Origin: JADJNY01 sp046349615
GTDB lineage: Bacteria > Planctomycetota > UBA1135 > GCA-002686595
Reading direction: 5' to 3'
Length of the DNA: 64,000 bases
NCBI GenBank assembly: GCA_046349615.1
Contig: JAXMBZ010000010.1
Coordinates: 62,001 to 126,000 of the forward strand
Position numbers and translations under genes: made by a program. Positions 51,844-61,026 of this stretch are shown here, piece after piece. How positions within the stretch are numbered: position 1 is the first letter of the stretch; every line of letters begins with the position of its first letter. Under the pieces are notes generated by a model. It was not told the DNA's origin, did not search any database, and saw only the letters and a list, made by a program, of their open reading frames with translations.

Positions 51844-53763
51844 ATGCAGCCCGAAACCCGCGCATTCCAGGCCGAGGTCCAAGAGCTCCTCGGCCTCGTC
51901 ATCCACTCGCTCTACAAGCACCAGGAGATCTTCCTCCGCGAGCTCGTCTCGAACGCGAGCGACGCATGCGACAAGCTGCGCTTCGAAGCGCTGACGAACC
52001 CGGCGCTCGCGGTGAAGGAGGACGAGCTCGCGATCCGGATCGAGGTCGATCCCGCCGCGCGCACGCTGACCGTCGAGGACTCCGGCATCGGCATGAGCAA
52101 GGACGAGCTCGCCGAGAACCTCGGCACGATCGCGCGCTCCGGCACGAAGGCGTTCCTGCGCGAGCTGCGCGACAGAGCGGGCGCGGGGACGAGCGGGCTG
52201 CCGACCTTGATCGGCCAGTTCGGCGTCGGGTTCTACTCGAGCTTCATCGTCGCCGACCGCGTCGTCGTCGAGAGCCGGCGCGCGGGCGCGGACGGCGCGT
52301 GGCGCTGGACCTCCGAGGGCAAAGGCGAGTACTCGATCGAACCGTGCGAGCGCGCGGAGCGCGGAACGCGCGTCACGCTGCACCTGCGCGCGCCCGAAGA
52401 GGGCGCCGAGGACGCTCAAGACTTCACCGACGCGCACGTCCTGCGCGGGATCGTGAAGAAGTACTCCGACTTCGTCGCGTTCCCGATCCGGATGGAGGTC
52501 GAACGCTGGGAGCCCGCCGAGGGCGGCAAACCCGGCGATGGACGCATGGTGAAGAAGGTCGAGACCTTGAACTCGATGCGGCCCTTGTGGACGCGTCCGA
52601 AGGACGAGATCACCGCCGACGAGCACGCCGAGTTCTACCGGCACCTCGCGCACGACTGGGAAGCGCCGCTCGAGACGATCCACTTCAAGGCGGAGGGGAC
52701 GCTCGAGTACACGGCGCTGCTCTACGTGCCCGCGCGCCGGCCGATGGACCTCTTCTCCGCCGGCGCGTCGAAGAGCGAGCTCGCGCTCTACGTGAAGCGC
52801 GTGCTCATCGTGCCCGACTGCCACGACCTGCTCCCGCCGTGGCTGCGCTTCGTGAAGGGCGTCGTCGACGCATCGGATCTGCCGCTGAACGTCTCGCGCG
52901 AGGTGCTCCAGCAGAACGCGCAGGTGCGCCAGATCCAAAAACGCCTCGTGAAGCGCGTGTGCGAGTCGCTCGCGCAGATGCTCGAGAAGGACCGCGCGCG
53001 CTATCAGGGCTTCTGGACGAACTTCGGCATGCTGATCAAGGAGGGGATCTACCTCGGCGCGGACGAGGACCAGCGCCTCTCGAAGATCGCGCTCTTCCCG
53101 AGCACGCACGGCGACGCGCCGACGACGCTGCCCGAGTACGTGCAGCGGATGAAGAGCGGCCAGGAGGCGATCTGGTACCTCGCGGGCGAGGACGTGAAGT
53201 CGCTCCAGGGCTCGCCGCACCTCGAGGCCTTCGCGAAGCGCGGCGAGGAAGTGCTCTACTTCGTCGACCCCGTCGACGAGTGGCTGCTCGAGCGCTTCCG
53301 CGAGTTCGACGGGAAGCCCTTGCGCGCGATCGACCGCGAAGGCGCGCACGTCGAGAGCGCGTCCGAGAAGGAAGCGCGCGAGACGATGGAGCGCGAGCAC
53401 CGCGAGGTGCTCGGCGCGATCGAGCGCGAGCTCTCCGCGCACGTGAAGGGCGTGCGCTTCTCGACGCGCCTCTCGGAGAGCCCGGCCGCGCTCGTCTCCG
53501 ACGCGAACGCGATGGGCCCGAACATGGAGCGCTTGATGCGCGCCGCGAACCAAGAGGTCGAGCCGCAGAAGCGCGTCCTGGAGCTCAATCCGGAGCACGC
53601 GCTGTTCAAGAAACTCGCGAAGCTGCGCGCCGAGAAGGGCGAGGCCTCGAGCGACTTCCAGGACCACGTCGCGCTGCTCCACGGACAAGCGCTGCTCGCA
53701 GAAGGCTCGCCGCTGCCCGAGCCGGGCCGTTTCGCGCGCCTCGTGGCGAAGCTGCTCGCGTGA
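51844..53763 (+). CDS. htpG: HtpG (Hsp90 family) chaperone
   Basis: 639-aa ATP-dependent chaperone. The GHKL ATP site is complete: ELVSNASDACDKLRFEAL (Asn), VEDSGIGMSKDELAENLGTIARSGTKAF (Asp and Gly loop) and GQFGVGFYSSFIVAD. The middle domain has DLPLNVSREVLQQNAQVRQI with the catalytic-loop Arg and Gln region. The C-terminal dimerisation part ends at normal length. ATG at 51844 is chosen because it begins the conserved ETRAFQAEVQELLGLVIHSLY; an upstream GTG adds nine unconserved residues. It lies 93 bp after the coupled operon and could have its own promoter; no CIRCE element was seen. Confidence 0.96.
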   Translation: MQPETRAFQAEVQELLGLVIHSLYKHQEIFLRELVSNASDACDKLRFEALTNPALAVKEDELAIRIEVDPAARTLTVEDSGIGMSKDELAENLGTIARSGTKAFLRELRDRAGAGTSGLPTLIGQFGVGFYSSFIVADRVVVESRRAGADGAWRWTSEGKGEYSIEPCERAERGTRVTLHLRAPEEGAEDAQDFTDAHVLRGIVKKYSDFVAFPIRMEVERWEPAEGGKPGDGRMVKKVETLNSMRPLWTRPKDEITADEHAEFYRHLAHDWEAPLETIHFKAEGTLEYTALLYVPARRPMDLFSAGASKSELALYVKRVLIVPDCHDLLPPWLRFVKGVVDASDLPLNVSREVLQQNAQVRQIQKRLVKRVCESLAQMLEKDRARYQGFWTNFGMLIKEGIYLGADEDQRLSKIALFPSTHGDAPTTLPEYVQRMKSGQEAIWYLAGEDVKSLQGSPHLEAFAKRGEEVLYFVDPVDEWLLERFREFDGKPLRAIDREGAHVESASEKEARETMEREHREVLGAIERELSAHVKGVRFSTRLSESPAALVSDANAMGPNMERLMRAANQEVEPQKRVLELNPEHALFKKLAKLRAEKGEASSDFQDHVALLHGQALLAEGSPLPEPGRFARLVAKLLA

Positions 53764-53833
53764 GAGGCTCGCGGGCTCGCCCGCCTCCTGTCGCGTTGCG
53801 TGACCGCGCCACGCTCACAGGGTAGTCGGCGGC

Positions 53834-54889
53834 ATGGTCTCCGTCGGGATGCGCCCGCTCTCCGTCCTCGTGATCTTCCCACCCTGGCTCGGGCTCTCCT
53901 GCACGGGGAGTGCGTCTCACCCGCTCGCGCGCGACACCCCCGTCGAACCCTCGCGCGCAGCTCGTTTCGAAGCCGCGGAGTCCCAGGCCGCGCCCGAACG
54001 GGAGGCCGGGGCGAACACGGGCAAGCGGGTCGTGCCCCAGGATCGCCGCATCCCCGGCGGACGGGCAGCGTTCCTCCGCGAGCTCGCGGTGCGCCTCGCC
54101 GACACGCCGGAGTGGACGCTCACCGAGTCCGCGCACTACGCGTTCACGACGTGCGTGCGCGACGACGCGTTCGTCGTGCGCCTGCGCGAGCACACCGAGG
54201 CCGCGCGGGAACTCGCGACGCAGTTCTTCCCGCACCCCGACGGCGATCCGGTGACCGACGACCGCGCGCTCGACGTCGTGCGATGCGCGAAGGACGAGGA
54301 GCAGTACCACTCGTACGGCGGCCCCGCCGGGAGCGGCGGGTACTTCAGCCCGCTCGCGCACGAAGTCGTCGTGCACCGCGACGCGTCGACGAACGACGCG
54401 TCGACGTGGCGCGAACTCCAAGGGCTCGTCTTCTACTCGTACGCGCGCGAGCTCCATGGAGACGCGCAGCTCCCGGCGTGGTTCGCCACCGGGCACGCGG
54501 AGTTCCTCCGCGGATTCGAACCGGCGCGCCGCGAAGCGGGGCACGAGCGCGAGTTCCCGGTCGCGGCGCCGAACGCCGTGGTGCTCGCGACGTGGCGGCG
54601 CCTCGACGCGGAGCACGCGCTGCCGACGCTCGAGGAGCTCCTCGCCTGGACGAAGATCGACTGGGAACGTGGACGCGAGCGCTCGACCGCGGCGTGGGCG
54701 CTCGTGTGGCACCTGCGCGCGCTCGAGCGCGGCGAGCCGGAGCATCCGCACGCGCGAATCCTCGCGCGTTGGTACGCGGAGTGGCTCCGGGACGGCGACG
54801 CGGCGCGCGCGACGGCGGCGGCGTTCGCCTGCGTCGATCGCGCGCAGCTCGAGCGCGAACTCCACGCGCGGATCGCGGCGTTGCGGTAG
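53834..54889 (+). CDS. DUF1570-like protein with degenerate peptidase site
   Basis: 351-aa exported protein, probably a lipoprotein (MVSVGMRPLSVLVIFPPWLGLSC, weak lipobox GLSC). The middle and C-terminal parts follow the DUF1570 pattern (LPAWFATGHAEFLRGFEP, then a helical tail). Active family members have HExxH shortly before and WxxEGxAEYF at this place. Here the HExxH position reads GLVFYSYAREL and the Glu is replaced (ATGHAEF), so zinc binding is not expected. It may be a binding protein or a decayed enzyme. Family assignment is moderate. Confidence 0.65.
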   Translation: MVSVGMRPLSVLVIFPPWLGLSCTGSASHPLARDTPVEPSRAARFEAAESQAAPEREAGANTGKRVVPQDRRIPGGRAAFLRELAVRLADTPEWTLTESAHYAFTTCVRDDAFVVRLREHTEAARELATQFFPHPDGDPVTDDRALDVVRCAKDEEQYHSYGGPAGSGGYFSPLAHEVVVHRDASTNDASTWRELQGLVFYSYARELHGDAQLPAWFATGHAEFLRGFEPARREAGHEREFPVAAPNAVVLATWRRLDAEHALPTLEELLAWTKIDWERGRERSTAAWALVWHLRALERGEPEHPHARILARWYAEWLRDGDAARATAAAFACVDRAQLERELHARIAALR

Positions 54890-55007
54890 GCCGCGCACGA
54901 GTCTCACGCCCGGGGAGCTTGCGGAGCGGAGGCCGGCCCGCGCGATCGCGGCCTCGTTCGATCACGCGGCGTCGTGCGCGCGCGATGAGCGTGCTCGACC
55001 GCCGCGC

Positions 55008-57680
55008 TCACCGCACGCCGAGCGCCTGCAGTCGGCCCGCGAGGCCCGTCCAGTTGCTCGAGTTGTCCTGCGACGGATCGCCTTGCTGCTGGGCGAAGTC
55101 GGCGAGCAGCGCGGCGTAGCTCGCGTGTCCCGTCCAGCACGCGAGCGCGCGCTTCAAGTAGCGGTTCTCGAGGCCCTTCCCCGCCGTCTCCTGCGTCGCG
55201 TCGCTCGCGTAGGCGAGCGCCTGCCACGGGTGGAAGATCTCGACGCCGCCCGCGAGCCCGTCCGCCGGCAGGTAGTTCGCGCCCCAGCGCGCGCGGTCGG
55301 AGAACGGCGGCGAGCGGTAGTCGTCGCTCGGCGCGATCGCGATCGCCTGCCGCGGGCCCGAGAGGAAGAGCGTCGGGTGCGCGGGATCGGGCTGCCATCC
55401 GTTCGGGATGCGCTGCCACGCGGGGCCGAACATCAGGTAGTCGACGCCCTTCACGAGCAGCGCCTCGAGCTCCGCGCGTCGCGCGTCGTCGACGCCGCGG
55501 AAGACGCTCTCGTTCATGCAGCGCAGCGCGTGCATCAAGAAGAAGCACTCGAAGGTCTGCGCGACGGCGTACTTCGTCGGGTCGAGCAGGCGCTCGTTGA
55601 CCATGCGCTGCAGGAGCCCCGACGGTTGCGCCGCGTCGAGCAGGAGCTTCGACATGCGGTCGAACCACGCGCGATTCCGCGCGCGCCACTCCGGGGTCGC
55701 CGTCGAGTACGCCGCGCACATCGCGTCGATGCCCCAGCCGTCCTCGCGGCCGAACCAGAGGCCTTGGTGCGGGTGCTGCGCGACGATTCCCTCCCACACG
55801 CGCAGCGTGACGCCCGGCGACCAGTCCGCAGGCACGTGCGGGCTCTCGTGGCGCATCAGACGGTAGAGCTCGGCCGAGAGGAGCAGGTCGTCCTTCGCCA
55901 TCGCGTCGTTGCCGAGCCACACGAGCGCCTTCGTGTTCTTCGTGTAGCGCACGAGGTGCTGGTCGTCGTGCGGACGCCACGCGAAGAGGTTCGCGGGCGA
56001 GTCGGCGACGCTCCCGCCCGCTTCGTACCAGTTGCCCTGGTCCCACGGCGGGCGCAGATCGTGCTCGACGACCCACTTCACGGTCGCGCTCGCGGGCGGG
56101 CCCCACTGGCACGGCAGCTTGAACTCGTACGGCACGACGCCGCCGTTCGTGCGGAAGTCGAAGGGGATCTTCCCGTCGGCGCCGAGCCACGCGTGGTAGC
56201 CCGCGGGATCGCCGCGCTCGTCGTACATCGCCTCGGGTTGGCGACACACGTTCATGCGGTGGAGGAGCTCGAGGTAGCGGTAGCCCGCGGCGCTCGCCGC
56301 GTACGCGACGTCGTGGCCCTCGAGCGTCGCGATGCCCTCGCCGCCGACGCCGCCTGCTTCTTTCACGAACCACGGGTGCGCCCAACCCATCGCGCCCGAC
56401 GTGACGTACCAACCCTTGATGGTGCCCGTGCGCAGCGCGTCGAAGAGGTCGTTCGCCTCGCCCGTGTGCCGCGCGCGCAGCGCCGCCTTGCCCGAGAGCT
56501 CGCCGACGCGCACCGAGTCGAAGCTCGCGAGCAGGTCGCGCGCGGCGAAGTAGCGCGCGGTCTTCGGGTTCCACCACGACCACAGGTCGTCGCCGCGCTG
56601 ACAGAATGCGAGACCTTCGTGCGCGAGCTCCGCTTGCGCGAGCTTGACGCTCTTGCCGCCGCCCTCCGCGTCGACGGGCGCGAGCACGAAACGCCGCTCG
56701 AACTGCGCCTGGGGCGGCAGCACGTGCAGCTTCCCGTCCGCGAGCGGCTTCACGATCGGGTAGACGCGGTTCGCGCCCTCGTCGTACGGCGTGCCGAAGA
56801 AGGGATCGCGCACCTCGGGCACGACGACCCATCCGCGCGGGACCACGAGCTCGAGGTCCTTCCAGTACGTCGGCCCCTGCGCGTGGAGCGCGGGGCTCGC
56901 GTCGCGCGCCGCGGCGGTGAAGCCGTTGTGGACGCGCAGGTCGAGGCGCACGAGGTCGTCGAGATCGCCCTCGGCGACGTAGGCGTGCACGCCGAGGACC
57001 GTCCTCTGCGCGGGCGGCACGGCCGCGGGATCGCCCGTGCCTCCTCCGCCGCCATTGTGGGGTACGCCGTGGATCCGCCGCACGCGCCGGTAAGGACCCG
57101 ACGCGAGCTCGCGCACGTCGGGCTCGCACATCAGGGTCGCCTCGCCGCGCAGCGAGAGCGCGTACACGCGTCCGTCGAGCCCGTGCGCGCGCACGAGGAA
57201 CTCCGTCCGCCGCGCCTCGCGTTCCGCGAGCGTGCCTTGGACATCCTGGGCTGGCGTTTCGAGCAGGGCCGTCACCCGTGCGGAGCGAACGTGCGGTGCG
57301 CGCTCGACGGGCTCGCCGAGGAGCACCTCGAACGCGGCCGGCTCGCCGCGGCGCACGTCGTCGGCGAGCTCGACCGGCGCTTCGACCTCGACCACGTGCG
57401 GCGCGCCGTCCGGACCGCGCGCGACGAGCTCGACCTGCGCGGGCACGAGCGGACGCCCCGCGCCGTTGCTGCGCACGTAGAGCCGCTTCGAGAGCTCCTC
57501 GAACGCGACTCCGTCGGGCACGGGCAGCGTCCCGTGCAGGAGGAACGGCGAGCGCCCGGGCGCGAGCAAGGCGAAGCGCGCGACCTGCTTCGCGGCGGAA
57601 GGACCGCCCTGCGCTCGTGCGGGGCCCGCGAGCACCACGAGCACGCCGAGCGCGGCCGCGCCGAGTCGGAGGAGAACCAT
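55008..57680 (-). CDS. Large secreted protein of unknown function
   Basis: 890-aa exported protein; signal peptide MVLLRLGAAALGVLVVLAGPARAQ, start at 57680 with GGGAG a few bases upstream. No family was recognised. The N-terminal half (about 30-370) is beta-rich, with DLDDLVRLDLRVHNGF, TYWKDLELVVPRGWVVVPEV and FERRFVLAPVDAEGGG. The second half is helical and rich in aromatics: GWYVTSGAMGWAHPWF, WEGIVAQHPHQGLWFGREDGWGIDAM, FECFFLMHALRCMN. Its hydrophobic helix pairs suggest an alpha/alpha toroid such as those of glycosidases or polysaccharide lyases. That comparison is only an impression. It stands alone, convergent with the 53834 gene and divergent from the antiporter. Confidence 0.75.
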   Translation of the reverse strand: MVLLRLGAAALGVLVVLAGPARAQGGPSAAKQVARFALLAPGRSPFLLHGTLPVPDGVAFEELSKRLYVRSNGAGRPLVPAQVELVARGPDGAPHVVEVEAPVELADDVRRGEPAAFEVLLGEPVERAPHVRSARVTALLETPAQDVQGTLAEREARRTEFLVRAHGLDGRVYALSLRGEATLMCEPDVRELASGPYRRVRRIHGVPHNGGGGGTGDPAAVPPAQRTVLGVHAYVAEGDLDDLVRLDLRVHNGFTAAARDASPALHAQGPTYWKDLELVVPRGWVVVPEVRDPFFGTPYDEGANRVYPIVKPLADGKLHVLPPQAQFERRFVLAPVDAEGGGKSVKLAQAELAHEGLAFCQRGDDLWSWWNPKTARYFAARDLLASFDSVRVGELSGKAALRARHTGEANDLFDALRTGTIKGWYVTSGAMGWAHPWFVKEAGGVGGEGIATLEGHDVAYAASAAGYRYLELLHRMNVCRQPEAMYDERGDPAGYHAWLGADGKIPFDFRTNGGVVPYEFKLPCQWGPPASATVKWVVEHDLRPPWDQGNWYEAGGSVADSPANLFAWRPHDDQHLVRYTKNTKALVWLGNDAMAKDDLLLSAELYRLMRHESPHVPADWSPGVTLRVWEGIVAQHPHQGLWFGREDGWGIDAMCAAYSTATPEWRARNRAWFDRMSKLLLDAAQPSGLLQRMVNERLLDPTKYAVAQTFECFFLMHALRCMNESVFRGVDDARRAELEALLVKGVDYLMFGPAWQRIPNGWQPDPAHPTLFLSGPRQAIAIAPSDDYRSPPFSDRARWGANYLPADGLAGGVEIFHPWQALAYASDATQETAGKGLENRYLKRALACWTGHASYAALLADFAQQQGDPSQDNSSNWTGLAGRLQALGVR

Positions 57681-57887
57681 GCGCTCCCTCTACCACGCTC
57701 CATGGTCCGCGGTCACGCGCGAGCGGCTCGTGCCGTCCGCTCGAACCCGGTGTTCCGTGCCTCCGTCGCGCTTCGGCCCCGACGCGTGAATCGCACCGAG
57801 CGGAGCGCGGTCGCTCGACGGGCGGGCTCGACGACGCGCCCGTCCCGACGCTTGCCCATACCCGAGCGCGTGTGGCAAGGTGCCGCG

Positions 57888-60167
57888 ATGGACGTCCTCG
57901 CGCTCGCGCTCCCGATCGATGCCGCGCTCGGCGGCCACGGGTTCGTGCGCGATCTCGCGGTCGTCCTCTGCGTCGCGGCGGTCACCACGGTGCTCTTCCA
58001 GCGCCTGCGCCAGCCGGTCGTGCTCGGCTACCTGCTCGCGGGCCTGATCGTCGGTCCGCACCTCTTCTTCCAGCTCGTCGGCGACACGGGCACGATCCAG
58101 ACGCTCTCCGAGCTCGGCGTGATCCTGCTCATGCTGTCGATCGGGCTCGAGTTCCGCTTCGCGAAGCTCGTCGAACTCGGTCCGTCCGCCGCGTTCACCG
58201 CCGTCGTCCAGGTCGGCGTCATGCTGTGGCTCGGGTTCAGCGCGGGCCACCTCCTCGGGTGGAGCGGGCGCGAGTGCCTCTTCGCCGGCGGCATCGTCGC
58301 CGTGTCGTCGACGCTGCTCATCCGCAAGGTGTTCACCGAGCTCCACGTCGAAGCGAAGATCCGCGAGATCGTCACGGGGATCCTCGTGTTCGAGGACCTC
58401 GTCGCCGTGCTCCTCCTCGCCGTGCTCGGCGCGCTGTCGGCTGGAGAGCAGCTCGACGCCGGCGTCCTCGGCGAGGCCGCGCTGCGCCTCGGCGTGTTCC
58501 TCGCGCTGACGATCGGCATCGGGCTCGCGGTCGTGCCGCGCGCGATGCGCGCGATCCTGTCGCTCAAGCGCAAGGAGACGGTGCTCGTCGCGTCGATCGG
58601 GCTCTCGTTCGCGCTCGCGCTGTGCGCGGACAAGGCCGGCTGCTCGCAGGCGCTCGGCGCGTTCCTCGCGGGCATGCTGATCGCCGAGTCGGGCCAGGGG
58701 GAGTGGATCGAGGAACTCGTGCGCCCCGTCCGCGACATGTTCGCGGCGATCTTCTTCGTGTCGGTCGGCATGTTGATCGACCCGCGCCTGCTCGCGCAGC
58801 ACTGGCCGGCGGTGCTCGTACTCACGCTCGTCGTGCTCGTGGGGAAGGTCGCCGGGGTCTCGTTCGGCACGTTCCTCACGGGCAAGGACACGACGACCGC
58901 GCTGCGCTCCGGGCTCTGCATGGCGCAGATCGGCGAGCTCTCGTTCGTGATCGCGTCGATCGGCGTCGCGTCGAAGACGGCGGGGGAGTTCCTCTATCCC
59001 GTCGCGGTCGGCGTGTCGTCGGCGACCGCGTTCCTCTCGCCGTGGTTGATCCGCGAGTCCGTGCCGATCGCGAGTTGGATCGACGCGCGACTGCCGCGCT
59101 CGCTCGGCACGTTCACGCGCCTCTACGGCTCGTGGATCGCGACGATCCGCGCGAAGACGTCGCGCGACAAGCGTTGGCGCAGCGTGCGCCGCGCCGCGAT
59201 CGTCGTCCTGCTCGACGGCGGACTCCTCGCGGGGCTCTTGATCGCGGGCAGCGTCGGCCTGGCACGCTTCACGGAGCTCGTCGCCGGCAGCACGGGCCTC
59301 GAGCCGCGCTGGGCCCGTGCGTTCGTCGTCGGAGCACTCGCCGCGCTGTGCGTGTTCCCGTGGATGGGGATCGCGCGCGGAGCGCGGCGGCTCGCGGTCA
59401 CGCTTTCGGAGATGGCGATCCCCGCCGTCGCCGCGGGACGCGCGGACTCCGGCGCCGCGCCGCGGCGCGCGCTCGTCGTCGGGCTGCAGTTCGCGGTGCT
59501 CCTCTGCATCGGCGTGCCGATCGCGGTCGTCACCGAGCCGTTCCTGCCGCGCTTCGCGAGCCCCGCGGTCGTGCTGGTGCTGGTCGCGCCCGTCGCGCTG
59601 CTCCTCTGGCGCAGTGCCGCGAACCTCGACGGTCACGTGCGCGCAGGCGCCGAGATCATCGTCGAGGTGCTCGCGCAGGCGCCGAAGGACGAGCGCACGC
59701 GCGCGCTCGAGGAAGTCAGCGCCCTCCTTCCTGGACTCGGCGAACTCACGATGGTGCGCATCGATTCGGGCGGCCCCGCGGCGGAGAAGACGCTGCGCGA
59801 ACTCGGCAAGGATCTCCTGCGCGGTGCGAGCGTCGTCGCCGTCGTGCGCGGTGAGCTGCGGCTCGCGCTCCCCGGCGGCAACGAGCGCCTGCGCGGCGGC
59901 GACTTGATCGCGCTCACGGGCGCCCCCGATGCGGTCGAGCGAGCGGTCAAGCACCTGACGCCCGAGACCGCGGCCGCGGACGCGACGCCGGCGGACGCCG
60001 CGCACGCGAGGACCGCGGGTGCGACGCATGCGATCAAGGCGGGCGTGCCCCAGGCGAGCGTTCACGCGACGTCCCACCGCGCGGACGCGGGACATTCGGA
60101 GCACGGTCCCGAGCGAACCCCCGCCGCCGAGCACGATCGGGCCCGCGGTCCGCACCACATGAGCTGA
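57888..60167 (+). CDS. CPA2-family cation/proton antiporter (KefB/KefC-like) with TrkA-C domain
   Basis: 759-aa inner-membrane antiporter exchanging K+ or Na+ for protons. The membrane domain (about 1-570) shows VVLGYLLAGLIVGPHLF, the LSIGLEFRFAKL turn, GILVFEDLVAVLLLA with the conserved acidic residues of TM5, and GAFLAGMLIAES. A cytosolic TrkA-C-like ligand domain lies at about 620-690 (VRIDSGGPAAEKTLRELGKDLLRGASVVAVVRGE...GGDLIALTG). No RCK-N (TrkA-N) domain is present. A His-rich, presumably disordered tail (about 700-759, ending RGPHHMS) is unusual. The ATG at 57888 has AAGG upstream; earlier in-frame starts lie in antisense coding sequence of the neighbour. Confidence 0.92.
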   Translation: MDVLALALPIDAALGGHGFVRDLAVVLCVAAVTTVLFQRLRQPVVLGYLLAGLIVGPHLFFQLVGDTGTIQTLSELGVILLMLSIGLEFRFAKLVELGPSAAFTAVVQVGVMLWLGFSAGHLLGWSGRECLFAGGIVAVSSTLLIRKVFTELHVEAKIREIVTGILVFEDLVAVLLLAVLGALSAGEQLDAGVLGEAALRLGVFLALTIGIGLAVVPRAMRAILSLKRKETVLVASIGLSFALALCADKAGCSQALGAFLAGMLIAESGQGEWIEELVRPVRDMFAAIFFVSVGMLIDPRLLAQHWPAVLVLTLVVLVGKVAGVSFGTFLTGKDTTTALRSGLCMAQIGELSFVIASIGVASKTAGEFLYPVAVGVSSATAFLSPWLIRESVPIASWIDARLPRSLGTFTRLYGSWIATIRAKTSRDKRWRSVRRAAIVVLLDGGLLAGLLIAGSVGLARFTELVAGSTGLEPRWARAFVVGALAALCVFPWMGIARGARRLAVTLSEMAIPAVAAGRADSGAAPRRALVVGLQFAVLLCIGVPIAVVTEPFLPRFASPAVVLVLVAPVALLLWRSAANLDGHVRAGAEIIVEVLAQAPKDERTRALEEVSALLPGLGELTMVRIDSGGPAAEKTLRELGKDLLRGASVVAVVRGELRLALPGGNERLRGGDLIALTGAPDAVERAVKHLTPETAAADATPADAAHARTAGATHAIKAGVPQASVHATSHRADAGHSEHGPERTPAAEHDRARGPHHMS

Positions 60168-60177
60168 CTTCGGCTGC

Positions 60178-60206
60178 TTGTCGCGCTCGGCCCGTCGGCC
60201 GATACT
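60178..60206 (+). promoter_or_regulatory. Putative promoter of the ECF sigma factor, leaderless
   Basis: TTGTCG (60178-60183), 17-bp spacer, GATACT (60201-60206). The ATG at 60213 is seven bases after the -10, so transcription would begin at or next to the start codon. No Shine-Dalgarno is present, which is consistent. Confidence 0.45.
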
Positions 60207-60212
60207 CACCCC

Positions 60213-60815
60213 ATGTCCTCGGACGACGCGCGGGACCCGGCCGATCTCGAGCGCGCGCTGCTTGCGCGCTGGCAGGACGAGGGAGACGTCGACGCGCTCG
60301 ACCAGCTCCTGCGCGACGAGGTCGGACGCATCGCGATCCGCCTGCGCGCGCGGGGACGGCTCGGTGGGGATCTCAGCGCGAGCGACCTCGCGCAAGAGGC
60401 GGTGTTGCGCATGCTGCGCCTCGAGGAACCGCCGCGCTTCGACGACCCGAATGCGCTGCGCGGCTACTTGTGGACCGCGGCATGGCGTCTCTTCCAGAAC
60501 CATGCGGCGGCTCCGGCGCGCGACGTGCGCCGCCTTTCGACGATCGAATCCCGTACCCTTTCCGGCGCGTTCGCCGTCACCGGCGGCTTCGGCGCGCTCG
60601 CGGCGGAGGAGCAGCGCACGGCGCTCGAGGTCGTCGTCAACTTGCTGAAGCCGGAGGACCGCGACGCGCTCTCCGCGGTCTACTTCGAGGGGCTTTCGAT
60701 CGAGGAGGCCGCGCGCCGCGCGGGCGTCGCGCGAGGGGCGTTCGACGTGCGGTTGATGCGCGCGCGGCAGAGGCTCGCGGAGCGGCTCGTGGATTGGTCC
60801 GACGTGATCGGCTGA
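60213..60815 (+). CDS. ECF-type sigma-70 factor
   Basis: 200-aa alternative sigma factor. Region 2 is seen in LDQLLRDEVGRIAIRLRARG and SASDLAQEAVLRMLRLEEPPRFDDPNALRGYLWTAAWRLFQNH (regions 2.1-2.4). Region 4 is EVVVNLLKPEDRDALSAVYFEGLSIEEAARRAGVARGAFDVRLMRARQRL, with its helix-turn-helix. No anti-sigma factor gene is adjacent. It is convergent with a TPR-type Ser/Thr kinase, a combination typical of planctomycete ECF/kinase pairs, so control by phosphorylation is likely. An insertion sequence now separates the two genes. Confidence 0.9.
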   Translation: MSSDDARDPADLERALLARWQDEGDVDALDQLLRDEVGRIAIRLRARGRLGGDLSASDLAQEAVLRMLRLEEPPRFDDPNALRGYLWTAAWRLFQNHAAAPARDVRRLSTIESRTLSGAFAVTGGFGALAAEEQRTALEVVVNLLKPEDRDALSAVYFEGLSIEEAARRAGVARGAFDVRLMRARQRLAERLVDWSDVIG

Positions 60816-60816
60816 A

Positions 60817-60850
60817 TCCACCAAGAGATACTGGCCCTCAAGACTGGTGA
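60817..60850 (+). repeat. Left terminal inverted repeat of the insertion sequence
   Basis: Begins TCCACC one base after the sigma-factor stop codon (60813-60815); the core starts at 60825 (GAGATACTGGCCC). It is the imperfect reverse complement of 62037-62069. Confidence 0.7.
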
Positions 60851-60931
60851 GCACCCTTCGACGGCGGGGGGCCGGGGGGGGAGGCGGGAGGACGTGGGGC
60901 GCGCGGGAGCGTGTGCGCTGGAGCCGTCCCC

Positions 60932-60952
60932 ACTCGATTCCTCGAGTTTTTT
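60932..60952 (+). terminator. Hairpin terminator in the left end of the insertion sequence
   Basis: A 6-bp stem ACTCGA / TCGAGT with a TTCC loop followed by TTTTTT (60947-60952, sharing its first T with the stem). It would stop read-through from the sigma-factor gene into the transposase. Confidence 0.55.
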
Positions 60953-61026
60953 CGACGACCGGCGCGCGGGAGCGGCGTCACGCGCATGCGAGCCCCGCGC
61001 GACGACGCGGGGGAGGAGCGCCCGCC

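Noticed and set aside
54904..57696. A second long minus-strand frame over the 890-aa gene
   Set aside because: Composition is Arg/Ala/Gly-rich with no motifs; the other frame has a signal peptide, ribosome-binding site and normal composition.
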